Shown piece by piece: positions 1 through 7,247 of a stretch of 11,172 nucleotides of DNA. Both the position numbers and the translations under genes were made by a program. Source of the stretch: an uncultured Clostridiaceae bacterium (lineage in GTDB: Bacteria; Bacillota; Clostridia; Clostridiales; Oxobacteraceae); assembly GCA_937900065.1 (NCBI GenBank), contig CALCDS010000228.1, positions 1-11,172 on the forward strand, given 5' to 3'. Each line of letters starts with the position of its first letter. The first letter of the stretch is position 1. The notes beneath the pieces were generated by a model that saw only the letters and a program-made list of their open reading frames with translations, searched no databases and was not told the origin of the DNA.

Positions 1-46
1 GATTATAAGGTTAACGGATAAACATTATGCGGAGAGGAGTTTAGGT

Positions 47-676
47 ATGAGAAATGTTACACTAATTGACCATCCACTGATACAGCACAAATTGTCACTG
101 ATAAGAGATAAAGATACAGGTGCCAAGGATTTCAGGGAACTGGTTGAAGAAGTTGCAATGCTGATGTGCTATGAGGTAACGAGGGGGATGCAGCTGGAAC
201 AAATTGAGATCGAGACCCCTATATGCAAAACAAAAGCAAAGGTGCTTGCAGGGAAAAAAGTGGGTATTGTGCCTATACTTAGAGCAGGCCTTGGCATGGT
301 AGACGGCATGTTAAAGCTGATACCTGCGGCTAAAGTAGGGCATATAGGTCTTTACAGGGATCCGGAAACATTGAAACCGGTTGAATATTACTGCAAGCTT
401 CCGCCGGATATAGGCGAGAGGGATATAATCGTGACCGATCCCATGCTTGCGACAGGCGGTTCTTCATCTGATGCTATAACTTTGTTAAAAAGGAAAGGTG
501 CAAAGAATATAAAGCTTATGTGCCTGATAGCCGCACCTGAAGGTTTAAAATATGTTACAGAACAGCATCCTGATGTGGAGATTTTTACAGCGGCTATTGA
601 CGAGAGATTAAATGATCATGGTTATATCGTACCGGGTCTAGGAGATGCAGGTGACAGACTCTTTGGAACAAAATAA
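47..676 (+). CDS. upp: Uracil phosphoribosyltransferase
   Basis: Makes UMP and pyrophosphate from uracil and PRPP, the main uracil salvage step in the cytoplasm. The 209-residue protein has the usual full length of the family. The PRPP-binding loop is seen at residues 129-141 (VTDPMLATGGSSS), and the C-terminal uracil-binding motif is at 194-204 (IVPGLGDAGDR). The N-terminal part carries the conserved ILRAGLGMVDG stretch at 77-87. The ATG at 47 follows a GGAGAGGAG ribosome binding site at 31-39. The next gene, a dCMP deaminase, begins inside the last 30 or so bases of upp, so the two are translated from one mRNA and form a pyrimidine salvage pair. The promoter lies outside the window or further upstream. 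Identification is secure. Confidence 0.98.
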   Translation: MRNVTLIDHPLIQHKLSLIRDKDTGAKDFRELVEEVAMLMCYEVTRGMQLEQIEIETPICKTKAKVLAGKKVGIVPILRAGLGMVDGMLKLIPAAKVGHIGLYRDPETLKPVEYYCKLPPDIGERDIIVTDPMLATGGSSSDAITLLKRKGAKNIKLMCLIAAPEGLKYVTEQHPDVEIFTAAIDERLNDHGYIVPGLGDAGDRLFGTK

Positions 677-1142
677 TGTTAAATTGGTCCGCCCATCGTG
701 GGATGAATATTTTATGGAAATCGCTGAACTGGTGAAGAAGCGTTCGACTTGTTTAAGGCGGAAGATCGGTGCTGTAATTGTAAGGGATAACCGCATACTT
801 ACCACAGGTTATAATGGAGCACCTCCAGGGGCCAAGCATTGTGGCGAGGTCGGCTGCCTAAGGGAGATAATGTCGATACCCTCAGGTGAAAGGCAAGAAC
901 TTTGCAGAGCCCTTCATGCGGAACAGAATGCTGTGATACAGGCGGCCAAATACGGAATACCCATAGAGGGAAGCACCATATATACTACGACTTATCCTTG
1001 CGTAATTTGTGCAAAGATACTTATAGCATCCAACATAAAGCGTATAGTATACAGGGGAAGTTACCCTGACGAGCTTTCTAAAACATTTTTGAACGACTCG
1101 ACCATTATTATCGATAAATATGAAGATTGCTCAATTAAATAG
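651..1142 (+). CDS. comEB: dCMP deaminase (ComEB-type cytidine/deoxycytidylate deaminase)
   Basis: Zinc enzyme expected to convert dCMP to dUMP, the substrate of thymidylate synthase. Counted from the start chosen here, the catalytic HAE motif is at about residues 89-91 and the PCxxC zinc ligands at about 116-120, as in the cytidine/dCMP deaminase fold. Extra conserved cysteines (STCLRRKIGA; HCGEVGC) fit the dCMP deaminase branch, which often binds a second zinc. The length is about 163 residues, normal for the family. The start is uncertain. An in-frame ATG at 645 sits directly against GGAG with no spacer, so the GTG at 651 (GGAG at 641-644, six-base gap) is preferred, and TTG at 663 after AGGTGA is also possible. 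The gene overlaps the end of upp. The symbol is by family resemblance to B. subtilis ComEB, and a competence role is not implied. Confidence 0.93.
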   Translation: MTDSLEQNNVKLVRPSWDEYFMEIAELVKKRSTCLRRKIGAVIVRDNRILTTGYNGAPPGAKHCGEVGCLREIMSIPSGERQELCRALHAEQNAVIQAAKYGIPIEGSTIYTTTYPCVICAKILIASNIKRIVYRGSYPDELSKTFLNDSTIIIDKYEDCSIK

Positions 1143-1290
1143 ACTTATAATTTAATCAGCGATCTATTTGATTTGTTTGGCATTATGCAATATATCAGCA
1201 CTATTTTAAGTTAGGCATAAAATGTTTGAGTCATATCATAAGCCTGTTATAGGGCTTTGGATATGTTCTCATTATTAGGATGTGTTTTAA

Positions 1291-2331
1291 ATGGCAAAAC
1301 AATATGCTATGTTTTGTACTGCTTTGATTATAAGCATTGCCGTTACGCCATTTATAATTAAATTTGCGTTTAAAATAGGCGCAATGGATGTTCCAAGGGA
1401 TAACAGGAGAGTGCATAAGGTCCCTGTGCCCTTAATAGGTGGACTTGCAATCTATCTTGCTTTTACGATTTCAGTGATCTTGTTTACGGAATTGAATCAG
1501 AGAATCGTGGGATTGCTGATAGGAGGCACATTTATAATGTTATCCGGTTTAGCGGATGATATAAGGCCTCTGGGTCCTAAAACCAAATTGCTGCTTCAGG
1601 TTATAGGTGCAGTGATATTGATATGCTTTGGCATTTCAATCAGATATGTCACTAATCCATTTGATAGGGTGACAGGCATGGCTGACATAGGGATATTTTC
1701 CATACCTGCGACTATATTCTGGATAGTCGGGGTTACGAACGCATTTAACCTTATAGACGGGTTGGACGGCCTTGCGGCAGGAATTGCAAGTATTTCATGC
1801 ATAACACTATTTATAGTATCTGTATTGAACGGGAGAATGGGCACGGCTGCTCTTACCGCAGCCCTTGCAGGCAGCACCATAGGTTTTTTGCCGTATAATT
1901 TCAATCCTGCAAAAATATTCATGGGGGATACAGGCGCTCAATTTTTGGGCTTTATATTAGCCGCCATCTCTATTGAAGGAGCAATCAAATCTGCGGCAGC
2001 CATTGCCATAACGGTGCCCATACTTGCTTTAGGCCTTCCGATATATGATACGCTTATGGCTATAATAAGAAGGTCCTTAAATAAAAAGCCTGTAATGCAG
2101 GGCGATAGGGGTCACCTCCATCACAAGCTGCTTGATATGGGTTTAAGCCAGAGACAGGCCGTTGTCGTTATGTACATAATAAGCGGCCTTTTAGGGATTA
2201 GTGCGATATTCGCTACTGAACTTAGCACTGTGCAATCGTTTTTCGTATTGATTTCAGTGCTCTGTATTATTTTAATATTATCAAAAGAAGTAGGGCTTTT
2301 GAAGAAAAACAAGGGTGAGGAAAATCAATAA
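1291..2331 (+). CDS. wecA: Undecaprenyl-phosphate GlcNAc-1-phosphate transferase (WecA/TagO/MraY family)
   Basis: Integral membrane enzyme that transfers GlcNAc-1-phosphate from UDP-GlcNAc to undecaprenyl phosphate, the first step of wall teichoic acid linkage units or other lipid-carried wall polysaccharides. The 346-residue protein has about ten hydrophobic segments. Family motifs appear in order: DVPRDNRRVH (33-42), the DD pair at 89-90, NAFNLIDGLDGLAAG (150-164) with the catalytic-region aspartates, GDTGAQFLGF (212-221), and the HLHH motif at 275-278, which marks the WecA/TagO group and separates it from MraY. The ATG at 1291 has a weak AGGA site at 1277-1280. A 148-base gap upstream shows no clear terminator or convincing promoter, so it may be read through from upp. 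wecB follows after four bases. Whether the product feeds teichoic acid or another polymer cannot be told from this window. Confidence 0.95.
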   Translation: MAKQYAMFCTALIISIAVTPFIIKFAFKIGAMDVPRDNRRVHKVPVPLIGGLAIYLAFTISVILFTELNQRIVGLLIGGTFIMLSGLADDIRPLGPKTKLLLQVIGAVILICFGISIRYVTNPFDRVTGMADIGIFSIPATIFWIVGVTNAFNLIDGLDGLAAGIASISCITLFIVSVLNGRMGTAALTAALAGSTIGFLPYNFNPAKIFMGDTGAQFLGFILAAISIEGAIKSAAAIAITVPILALGLPIYDTLMAIIRRSLNKKPVMQGDRGHLHHKLLDMGLSQRQAVVVMYIISGLLGISAIFATELSTVQSFFVLISVLCIILILSKEVGLLKKNKGEENQ

Positions 2332-2335
2332 TATT

Positions 2336-3499
2336 ATGGGGAAAATTCATGTAATGACGATATTCGGAACAAGGCCGGAAGCCATTAAAATGGCTCCGCT
2401 TATCAAAGCTATGGAAAGGGAGAATAGCATAAAATTGACTGTCTGCGTTACGGCGCAGCATAGGGAAATGCTCGATCAGGTGCTTGAAATATTCAATATA
2501 ATTCCTGATTATGACCTTGACATAATGAGAGAAAAGCAGTCCTTGTCGGGAATAACATCAAGTGTTATTTTGGGACTTGAGAAAATAATACAGAATGAAA
2601 GGCCTGATATAATACTTGTTCATGGTGATACCACAACAACGTTTGCAGCGAGTCTGGCAGCGTTTTATAACAAGATTAAGGTCGGCCATGTTGAAGCCGG
2701 ATTGAGGACATATAATAAATATTTTCCATTTCCTGAAGAAATGAACAGAAGGCTGACAGGGAGTTTGGCCGATATTCATTTTGCTCCTACAAGCACAGCC
2801 AAAGGCAACCTGTTGCGCGAGGGAGTAAGCGAAAAGGATATATATGTGACTGGAAATACGGTAATAGATGCAATGAGCTCCACTGTAGATAAGAATTATA
2901 AATTTCAAAACGATGTTTTAAAAAAAATTGATTTTAAAGCTCATAGAGTGTTGTTTATCACTGCGCACAGAAGGGAAAACTGGGGTAAACCTCTTGAAAA
3001 TATATGCAATGCATTTAAAAATATTGTACATACGTTTAATGATGTAGAGCTTGTCTACCTTGTGCATTTAAATCCCACTGTATCTGAGACCGCTCATCGC
3101 ATACTCGATGGAGAGGAAAGGATCCACCTTTTGCCTCCTCTCAATATAAAGGAAACACATAATCTTATGGACAGATGCTATATGGTGCTTACCGACTCGG
3201 GAGGCCTGCAGGAAGAAGCGCCGCACCTCGGAAAACCTGTGCTTGTCCTAAGGAATGTTACCGAAAGGCCGGAAGCGGTTGAGGCAGGAACTCTTAAAGT
3301 TATAGGAACTGACAGCCAGCGGATCTTTGATGAGGCGTCAACTCTTTTAAATGATAAGGATGAGTACCGCTCCATGGCTAATGCCGTAAATCCATTTGGC
3401 GACGGATTAGCTTCGCAAAGAATAGTAAAAGCTCTTTTGTATTATTTTGGAAAAAGTCGTGAGAAACCCTGCGAATTTAAACCTCAAAGCAAAAAATAA
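2336..3499 (+). CDS. wecB: UDP-N-acetylglucosamine 2-epimerase (non-hydrolysing)
   Basis: Interconverts UDP-GlcNAc and UDP-ManNAc in the cytoplasm, supplying ManNAc for the wall polymer linkage unit started by the preceding wecA-like enzyme. The 387-residue protein has the family length. Motifs include FGTRPEAIKMAP (10-21), HGDTTTT (96-102), GHVEAGLRT (117-125), FPFPEEMNRRL (130-140), TAHRRENWG (209-217), TDSGGLQEEAP (286-296) and TERPEAVEAGT (309-319), all typical of the GT-B-fold epimerase. A GTG at 2315 would add seven residues but lies inside the wecA gene with no spacer to a ribosome binding site. The ATG at 2336 matches the usual MxKxxVMTxFGTRPEAIK beginning and follows GGTGAGG at 2314-2320, a long spacer. 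It is four bases after wecA, so translational coupling is likely. A strong terminator follows directly. Confidence 0.96.
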   Translation: MGKIHVMTIFGTRPEAIKMAPLIKAMERENSIKLTVCVTAQHREMLDQVLEIFNIIPDYDLDIMREKQSLSGITSSVILGLEKIIQNERPDIILVHGDTTTTFAASLAAFYNKIKVGHVEAGLRTYNKYFPFPEEMNRRLTGSLADIHFAPTSTAKGNLLREGVSEKDIYVTGNTVIDAMSSTVDKNYKFQNDVLKKIDFKAHRVLFITAHRRENWGKPLENICNAFKNIVHTFNDVELVYLVHLNPTVSETAHRILDGEERIHLLPPLNIKETHNLMDRCYMVLTDSGGLQEEAPHLGKPVLVLRNVTERPEAVEAGTLKVIGTDSQRIFDEASTLLNDKDEYRSMANAVNPFGDGLASQRIVKALLYYFGKSREKPCEFKPQSKK

Positions 3500-3513
3500 A
3501 CTGAGTCAAACAT

Positions 3514-3558
3514 AAATAAGGCAAACTACCAATTTAAAGTAGTTTGCCTTATTTTTTT
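3514..3558 (+). terminator. Rho-independent terminator after wecB
   Basis: A perfect 16-bp stem (left arm 3514-3529, right arm 3539-3554) with a nine-base loop ends in a run of seven T (3552-3558). It closes the upp-wecB transcription block. The left arm begins with A residues, so it could also work weakly on the opposite strand. A 14-base piece of its left arm recurs at 9887-9900. Confidence 0.95.
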
Positions 3559-3695
3559 AAGCATCAATATTTGACCTTGTGCATTTGGACATGCATATAA
3601 AACTGCAATTCAATAGATAATAAATGTGGGTGGAGAGTGAAAGTATCGACCCATGTATTTCCAGCACAGAGATGTATAAAATTCAGTAGGTTGTC

Positions 3696-3701
3696 TATAA
3701 T
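3696..3701 (+). promoter_or_regulatory. Putative vegetative -10 box upstream of ywmB
   Basis: A perfect TATAAT at 3696-3701. With the usual distance, transcription would start near 3707-3709, exactly at the left arm of the leader hairpin (3706-3772). The matching -35 position (3673-3678, TGTATA) is weak, sharing three of six bases with TTGACA. A sigma-A-type promoter is inferred. Confidence 0.5.
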
Positions 3702-3705
3702 TTGG

Positions 3706-3772
3706 AAAATGGGAGCAATAAGGATAGAACTTTTTCGATCCCCCTTTTATGCGTTCTATTCTCTCCCATTTT
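3706..3772 (+). promoter_or_regulatory. Long leader hairpin in the 5' UTR of ywmB
   Basis: Two blocks of ten bases (3706-3715 and 3721-3730) pair with 3753-3772, giving 20 base pairs with one G-U pair, a five-base bulge (3716-3720) and a 22-base loop (3731-3752). Only four T follow the right arm, so it is not a standard terminator. The right arm also has a second pairing choice: 3763-3769 can pair with 3773-3778, which covers the Shine-Dalgarno sequence of ywmB at 3775-3780. It may control mRNA stability or translation of ywmB and murA. The structure is visible; the function is inferred. Confidence 0.55.
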
Positions 3773-3785
3773 ATGGAGGAGCTCT

Positions 3786-4517
3786 ATGAAGAAGATATTT
3801 ATAATATTTTTATTTACAATGTACTGGCTGTTTATTCTATCATTTCAAAAATTTGATGCTTATGCCGCACTATTAAGATCCATTGACAGCTGCAATCTGA
3901 AATATGAAAAGATCAGCATCAGCGGATGGGTGGAAATGTATGGATCGCATAGAGAACCAAAAGATTCAATGCAGCTTGCTGAAAATATATATGATTCCAT
4001 AGCCAAAAGTTTGGGATATGGCGAGGGCATCCGCAGTGTAACCAATGAAATTTATACGATAAAGGGGGTTTTGTATAAAGACTCAATGTGTGTATCAGTA
4101 TCTCCCTATATTGAAAAAGAGAGTTCAAAGTGCGAGCAAACTATTTCTGTGGATATAACACAGTTTGGCAGCACAAAGAATATTATTGATATCAGGGGAA
4201 GAGTCGAAAATTGCCTTCTAAAATATGGAAATGATGCTCACATGAATGTTTGCATAACAGGTTTTCTAAAAGGCAGGGCAGATAAAGATACCAGTGAAGA
4301 TATCATTGAAAATATATTAGAAGATATCGGCATCAAAGATGCAGAATGCATCAGCAGTGAGAACATCATAAGCGCATACGGATATAGCCGGGCTATTCCG
4401 GATTATATAAGCTGCGGCGGCAAGAATGTAAATGTGGGTATAGCCTGCAGATATAGTTCAAATGATGATAGGACATATTTTTTGATTGGAACTCCTGTGA
4501 TCTATTCGGAGTATTAA
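3786..4517 (+). CDS. ywmB: YwmB family protein (DUF1779, TATA-box-binding-like fold)
   Basis: A 243-residue exported or membrane-anchored protein of the YwmB family, whose function is not established. The N-terminus has a short basic start (MKK), a hydrophobic segment at about 4-20 and an AYA sequence at 25-27 that could be a signal peptidase site. The rest is a mixed alpha/beta domain. The C-terminal half carries the family-like segments ISAYGYS (195-201), NVNVGIACRYS (214-224) and TYFLIGTPVIYSEY (230-243). I chose the ATG at 3786 because GGAGGA at 3775-3780 sits five bases upstream. A longer reading from TTG 3702 would run through the leader hairpin and has no ribosome binding site. The gene is followed after 22 bases by murA, the same order as ywmB-murA-spoIID in Bacillus and many Clostridia, which supports the call. 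Confidence 0.88.
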   Translation: MKKIFIIFLFTMYWLFILSFQKFDAYAALLRSIDSCNLKYEKISISGWVEMYGSHREPKDSMQLAENIYDSIAKSLGYGEGIRSVTNEIYTIKGVLYKDSMCVSVSPYIEKESSKCEQTISVDITQFGSTKNIIDIRGRVENCLLKYGNDAHMNVCITGFLKGRADKDTSEDIIENILEDIGIKDAECISSENIISAYGYSRAIPDYISCGGKNVNVGIACRYSSNDDRTYFLIGTPVIYSEY

Positions 4518-4539
4518 GGCAGAATGGGAGGATTTAAAT

Positions 4540-5793
4540 TTGACTAAAATAATTGTTAATGGGGGTAAACGTTTAAATGGTACTGTGAAGATAAGCGCTG
4601 CTAAGAATTCTGTTTTACCAATTATCGCGGCTTCGCTATTATGTCCTGAAAAATGTGTGCTTGAAGAAATACCTCTGCTCGAAGATGTTTATTGCATATG
4701 CGATGTTTTAAAATCAATAGGTGCTTCCACGGAAATATCCAAAGGCAGACTGACTATAAATCCACAAAATATTATATCGGCTGAGCCTCCATATGAACTT
4801 GTAAGAAAGATGAGAGCGTCCTTTCTTGTTATGGGTCCCTTGCTTGCACGCATGGGAAATATTAAAATATCCCTTCCAGGCGGATGCAACATAGGCACAA
4901 GACCGATTGACCTCCATTTAAAAGGGCTGTCGGCCCTTGGAGCCGACATAAACGTTGGCCATGGATATGTAGAGGCAAAAGCAAGCAAACTGGTTGGGGC
5001 GAGGATTTATCTGGATTTTCCTTCAGTCGGCGCCACTGAAAATATAATGACGACGGCTGTGATGGCAGAAGGCGAAACTGTGATCGAGAATGCTGCCGAG
5101 GAGCCTGAAATCGTAGATCTTGCTAATTTTTTAAACAGCATGGGAGCCGATATAATAGGAGCCGGGACTGATACTATAAAGATACTTGGCGTACGGGACC
5201 TGAAAGGTTCTGTGCACTGCGTAATACCTGACAGGATAGAAGCCGGGACATATATGATAGCAGCTGCTATTACAGGAAGCGATTTGGTGATTGAAAACGT
5301 GATAGCAGAGCATGTGAAATCCGTGGTAGCAAAGCTCACCGAAGCAGGAGTGACCATATATGAAAAGGGAAATAAACTAAGGGTAAAGTCTGAAGGTGTG
5401 ATACGTCCGGTCGATATAAAAACGCTTCCATATCCCGGGTTCCCGACGGATTTGCAGGCGCCGATGATGGCACTTATGAGCATATCGAACGGAACAAGCA
5501 TGATTACGGAGACGGTCTTTGAAAACAGGTTCATGCATGTATGCGAACTAAAGAGGATGGGCGTAAATATAAAAATAGATGGAAGAAGCGCTGTTATTGA
5601 AGGTGTAACTAAACTTAGCGGAGCCAAAGTCAAAGCCACGGATTTAAGAGCCGGAGCTGCACTCATACTTGCAGGCCTGGCTGCTGAAGGCACGACTGAA
5701 ATAAGTGATATACACCATATTGACAGAGGTTATGTAAATATAGAAAAAAAGTTAAAAAAGGTGGGTGCTGATATAGAAAGGATTGAGGAATGA
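4540..5793 (+). CDS. murA: UDP-N-acetylglucosamine 1-carboxyvinyltransferase MurA
   Basis: Catalyses the first committed step of peptidoglycan precursor synthesis, adding enolpyruvate from PEP to UDP-GlcNAc in the cytoplasm. The 417 residues match the normal MurA length, with the two-domain EPSP-synthase-type repeat. Visible active-site features are K22-N23, the fosfomycin-target cysteine C116 in the loop PGGCNIGTRPIDLH (113-126), R121, D304 in FPTDLQAP, and R396 in DRGY. The cysteine is intact, so fosfomycin sensitivity is expected at the target level. Translation starts at TTG 4540, preceded by GGGAGGA at 4526-4532. It lies 22 bases after ywmB and probably shares its promoter. Because many Clostridia carry two murA genes, this could be either paralog; the position next to spoIID matches B. 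subtilis murAA. Confidence 0.97.
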   Translation: MTKIIVNGGKRLNGTVKISAAKNSVLPIIAASLLCPEKCVLEEIPLLEDVYCICDVLKSIGASTEISKGRLTINPQNIISAEPPYELVRKMRASFLVMGPLLARMGNIKISLPGGCNIGTRPIDLHLKGLSALGADINVGHGYVEAKASKLVGARIYLDFPSVGATENIMTTAVMAEGETVIENAAEEPEIVDLANFLNSMGADIIGAGTDTIKILGVRDLKGSVHCVIPDRIEAGTYMIAAAITGSDLVIENVIAEHVKSVVAKLTEAGVTIYEKGNKLRVKSEGVIRPVDIKTLPYPGFPTDLQAPMMALMSISNGTSMITETVFENRFMHVCELKRMGVNIKIDGRSAVIEGVTKLSGAKVKATDLRAGAALILAGLAAEGTTEISDIHHIDRGYVNIEKKLKKVGADIERIEE

Positions 5794-5814
5794 TTCATAT
5801 CACTTTTTCATTTG

Positions 5815-5872
5815 GGGCTGCTGCATAATGCATGTCAAATGCATATGCTGCAGCCCATTTGCATATTATTTT
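5815..5872 (+). terminator. Putative terminator after murA
   Basis: A long imperfect hairpin: left arm 5815-5833, five-base loop, right arm 5839-5855, about 17 pairs with one mismatch and one bulged base. A T-rich stretch (5857-5872) follows, interrupted by GCA, so termination may be less efficient than at the other terminators here. It separates the ywmB-murA unit from spoIID. Confidence 0.65.
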
Positions 5873-5897
5873 GCCACTGGCCGCCTGATTCACTAAT

Positions 5898-5926
5898 TCA
5901 TATTTTCCATTTCATGATAATAAAAT
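5898..5926 (+). promoter_or_regulatory. Sigma-E-like promoter of spoIID
   Basis: TCATATT at 5898-5904 fully fits the B. subtilis sigma-E -35 consensus (K-M-ATATT). After a 14-base spacer, AATAAAAT at 5919-5926 matches six of eight positions of the -10 consensus CATACAAT. The predicted start, near 5933, leaves a leader of about 25 bases with a strong ribosome binding site. This agrees with mother-cell expression of spoIID. It is a consensus match, not experimental. Confidence 0.6.
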
Positions 5927-5957
5927 TATACAAGGCAAATTACAAAGGAGGAGTGAT

Positions 5958-7031
5958 ATGAAAAATATAAGCCTGATGATGATAACGGCAGTAGCGATGA
6001 TCTTGTTTATCCCGCTTATAATAAACGGCTTGGGTAAATATAATGTTCCTGTGAATGTAAAACCAATACCTGAGAGTGCGCAATCCCAAAATACGGTTAA
6101 GACAGACCCTTCTTCAAGAGACGGGAGTACAATTACCGAATATACGGTTGATGAAGGTCCGGAGATAAAAGTATTTGACGCACAAAACAATAAACTCATG
6201 AAAATGAAGCTTGAAGAATATATAAGAGGAGTTGTGGCCGGCGAGATGCCGGCTGGATTTGAAATCGAGGCCCTAAAAGCTCAAGCAGTTGCGGCGAGGA
6301 CGTATGCTATAACCAGGATGCTGGCATATGGAGGAAAAGGATGCGCAGAGCATCAGGGAGCCGACATATGTACGGATCCAACGCACTGCCAGGCTTGGAT
6401 ATCAAAAGAAGAATGCCTTAAATCATGGAGCCCTGTTGAAGCATCCGAGAAATGGGCGAAAATAACGGCAGCCGTAGACAGCACGAATAATATGATACTC
6501 GTTTACGATGCTGTTCCCGTCATGTATCCCATGTACTTTTCAACAAGCAGTGGAAAAACCGAGAATTCAGGAGACATATTCAGCTATCAGTATCCATATT
6601 TGAGAAGTGTTTCAAGTCCTGATGAACAGGTGGCTCCTAAATTTACATCCAGTGTTTCATTCAGTAACGATGAATTTGCCAAAAAGTTTAATCAATCAGG
6701 ATACGGCATAAAGCTGGACAAAGCAAAACTGTCCTCTCAGGTCAAAGTACTGGAGAGGACTGAAGGCGGAAGCGTAAAGAAAATAAGTGCAGGAGGCAAA
6801 AATCTGACCGGAATGAATGTCAGGACTATTTTGGGTTTAAATTCCGCAAATTTTACTATTGAATTTAGAAAAAATGAAGTCGCACTGAATGTGATCGGTT
6901 ATGGACATGGAGTCGGAATGAGCCAATGGGGTGCAAATGTGATGGCAGGCAAGGGCAAAAAATTCGATGAGGTATTAAAATATTATTACCAGGGAGTGGA
7001 GATAAAGAATATTAAAAGCATATATAAATAA
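5958..7031 (+). CDS. spoIID: Stage II sporulation protein D (peptidoglycan lytic transglycosylase)
   Basis: Membrane-anchored lytic transglycosylase of the mother cell that, with SpoIIP and SpoIIM, drives engulfment by cleaving septal peptidoglycan. Only SpoIID is in this window. The 357-residue protein has an N-terminal membrane segment (about 4-24), a low-complexity linker to about 65, and the SpoIID catalytic domain. The conserved GEMP motif carries E96 as the likely catalytic glutamate. KAQAVAARTYA (108-118) and GYGHGVGMSQWGA (314-326) are family signatures. H132, C138 and C144 have the same spacing as the zinc ligands described for C. difficile SpoIID, so a clostridial zinc-binding version is likely. 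The ATG at 5958 is preceded by AAAGGAGGAG (5944-5953). It has its own sigma-E-like promoter and a terminator, so it is a single-gene unit. Confidence 0.96.
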   Translation: MKNISLMMITAVAMILFIPLIINGLGKYNVPVNVKPIPESAQSQNTVKTDPSSRDGSTITEYTVDEGPEIKVFDAQNNKLMKMKLEEYIRGVVAGEMPAGFEIEALKAQAVAARTYAITRMLAYGGKGCAEHQGADICTDPTHCQAWISKEECLKSWSPVEASEKWAKITAAVDSTNNMILVYDAVPVMYPMYFSTSSGKTENSGDIFSYQYPYLRSVSSPDEQVAPKFTSSVSFSNDEFAKKFNQSGYGIKLDKAKLSSQVKVLERTEGGSVKKISAGGKNLTGMNVRTILGLNSANFTIEFRKNEVALNVIGYGHGVGMSQWGANVMAGKGKKFDEVLKYYYQGVEIKNIKSIYK

Positions 7032-7041
7032 GATAAACAAT

Positions 7042-7107
7042 GGAGCGGTTGCGCTTGATGGCTGGCATTGTTGAATTGCTAAGCCATAAGGTGCAAGCGC
7101 TCCTTTT
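7042..7107 (+). terminator. Terminator after spoIID
   Basis: A 22-base imperfect stem (7042-7063 with 7082-7103), anchored by six perfect pairs at the base and six at the top, with an 18-base loop. It is followed by TTTT and a T-rich tract to about 7125. It isolates spoIID from spoIIQ, which should be transcribed in the other cell. Confidence 0.85.
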
Positions 7108-7194
7108 CAATTTTATTCTTTTGCCCTTCTAAAAACTGCCTCCTTTTTTGCTCGAAAAAAATGTTAAAAAATTTCTACATAAATGGAATATACA

Positions 7195-7224
7195 TGTATT
7201 TTATTTGTAATTATGGACAAACTA
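7195..7224 (+). promoter_or_regulatory. Sigma-F (forespore) type promoter of spoIIQ
   Basis: TGTATT at 7195-7200, a 14-base spacer, then GGACAAACTA at 7215-7224, which fits the sigma-F -10 consensus GGnnAnAnT. The start would fall near 7230, just before the AGGAGGTGG ribosome binding site at 7231-7239, giving a very short leader. This agrees with sigma-F control of spoIIQ known in B. subtilis. A sigma-G reading is possible because the two consensus sequences overlap. Confidence 0.6.
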
Positions 7225-7247
7225 ACATACAGGAGGTGGTTGTAAAG

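Noticed and set aside
1..21. Possible tail of an upstream gene, such as rpiB, ending at TAA 19-21
   Set aside because: Only six codons are visible and they carry no recognisable motif. rpiB often precedes upp, but this cannot be supported from so little sequence.
1143..1290. Promoter or terminator between the dCMP deaminase and wecA
   Set aside because: TTGGCA at 1177 has no good -10 at normal spacing, and the small AAGCC/GGCTT hairpin near 1240-1256 has no T-run. Nothing in the gap can be called.
3625..3660. Hairpin TGGGT/ACCCA upstream of the ywmB promoter
   Set aside because: Only five GC-containing pairs with a long loop, and it lies before the predicted transcription start. Probably chance.
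3702..3785. N-terminal extension of YwmB from TTG 3702
   Set aside because: It would translate through the leader hairpin, has no ribosome binding site, and would put a non-signal-like stretch before the natural MKK signal sequence at 3786.
5007..5693. 228-codon open frame on the minus strand inside murA
   Set aside because: It is a shadow of the murA coding frame, with serine/proline-rich composition, no ribosome binding site and no recognisable domain.
7161..7247. N-terminal extension of SpoIIQ from ATG 7161
   Set aside because: It starts upstream of the predicted sigma-F promoter and lacks a ribosome binding site, whereas ATG 7248 has AGGAGGTGG at good spacing.
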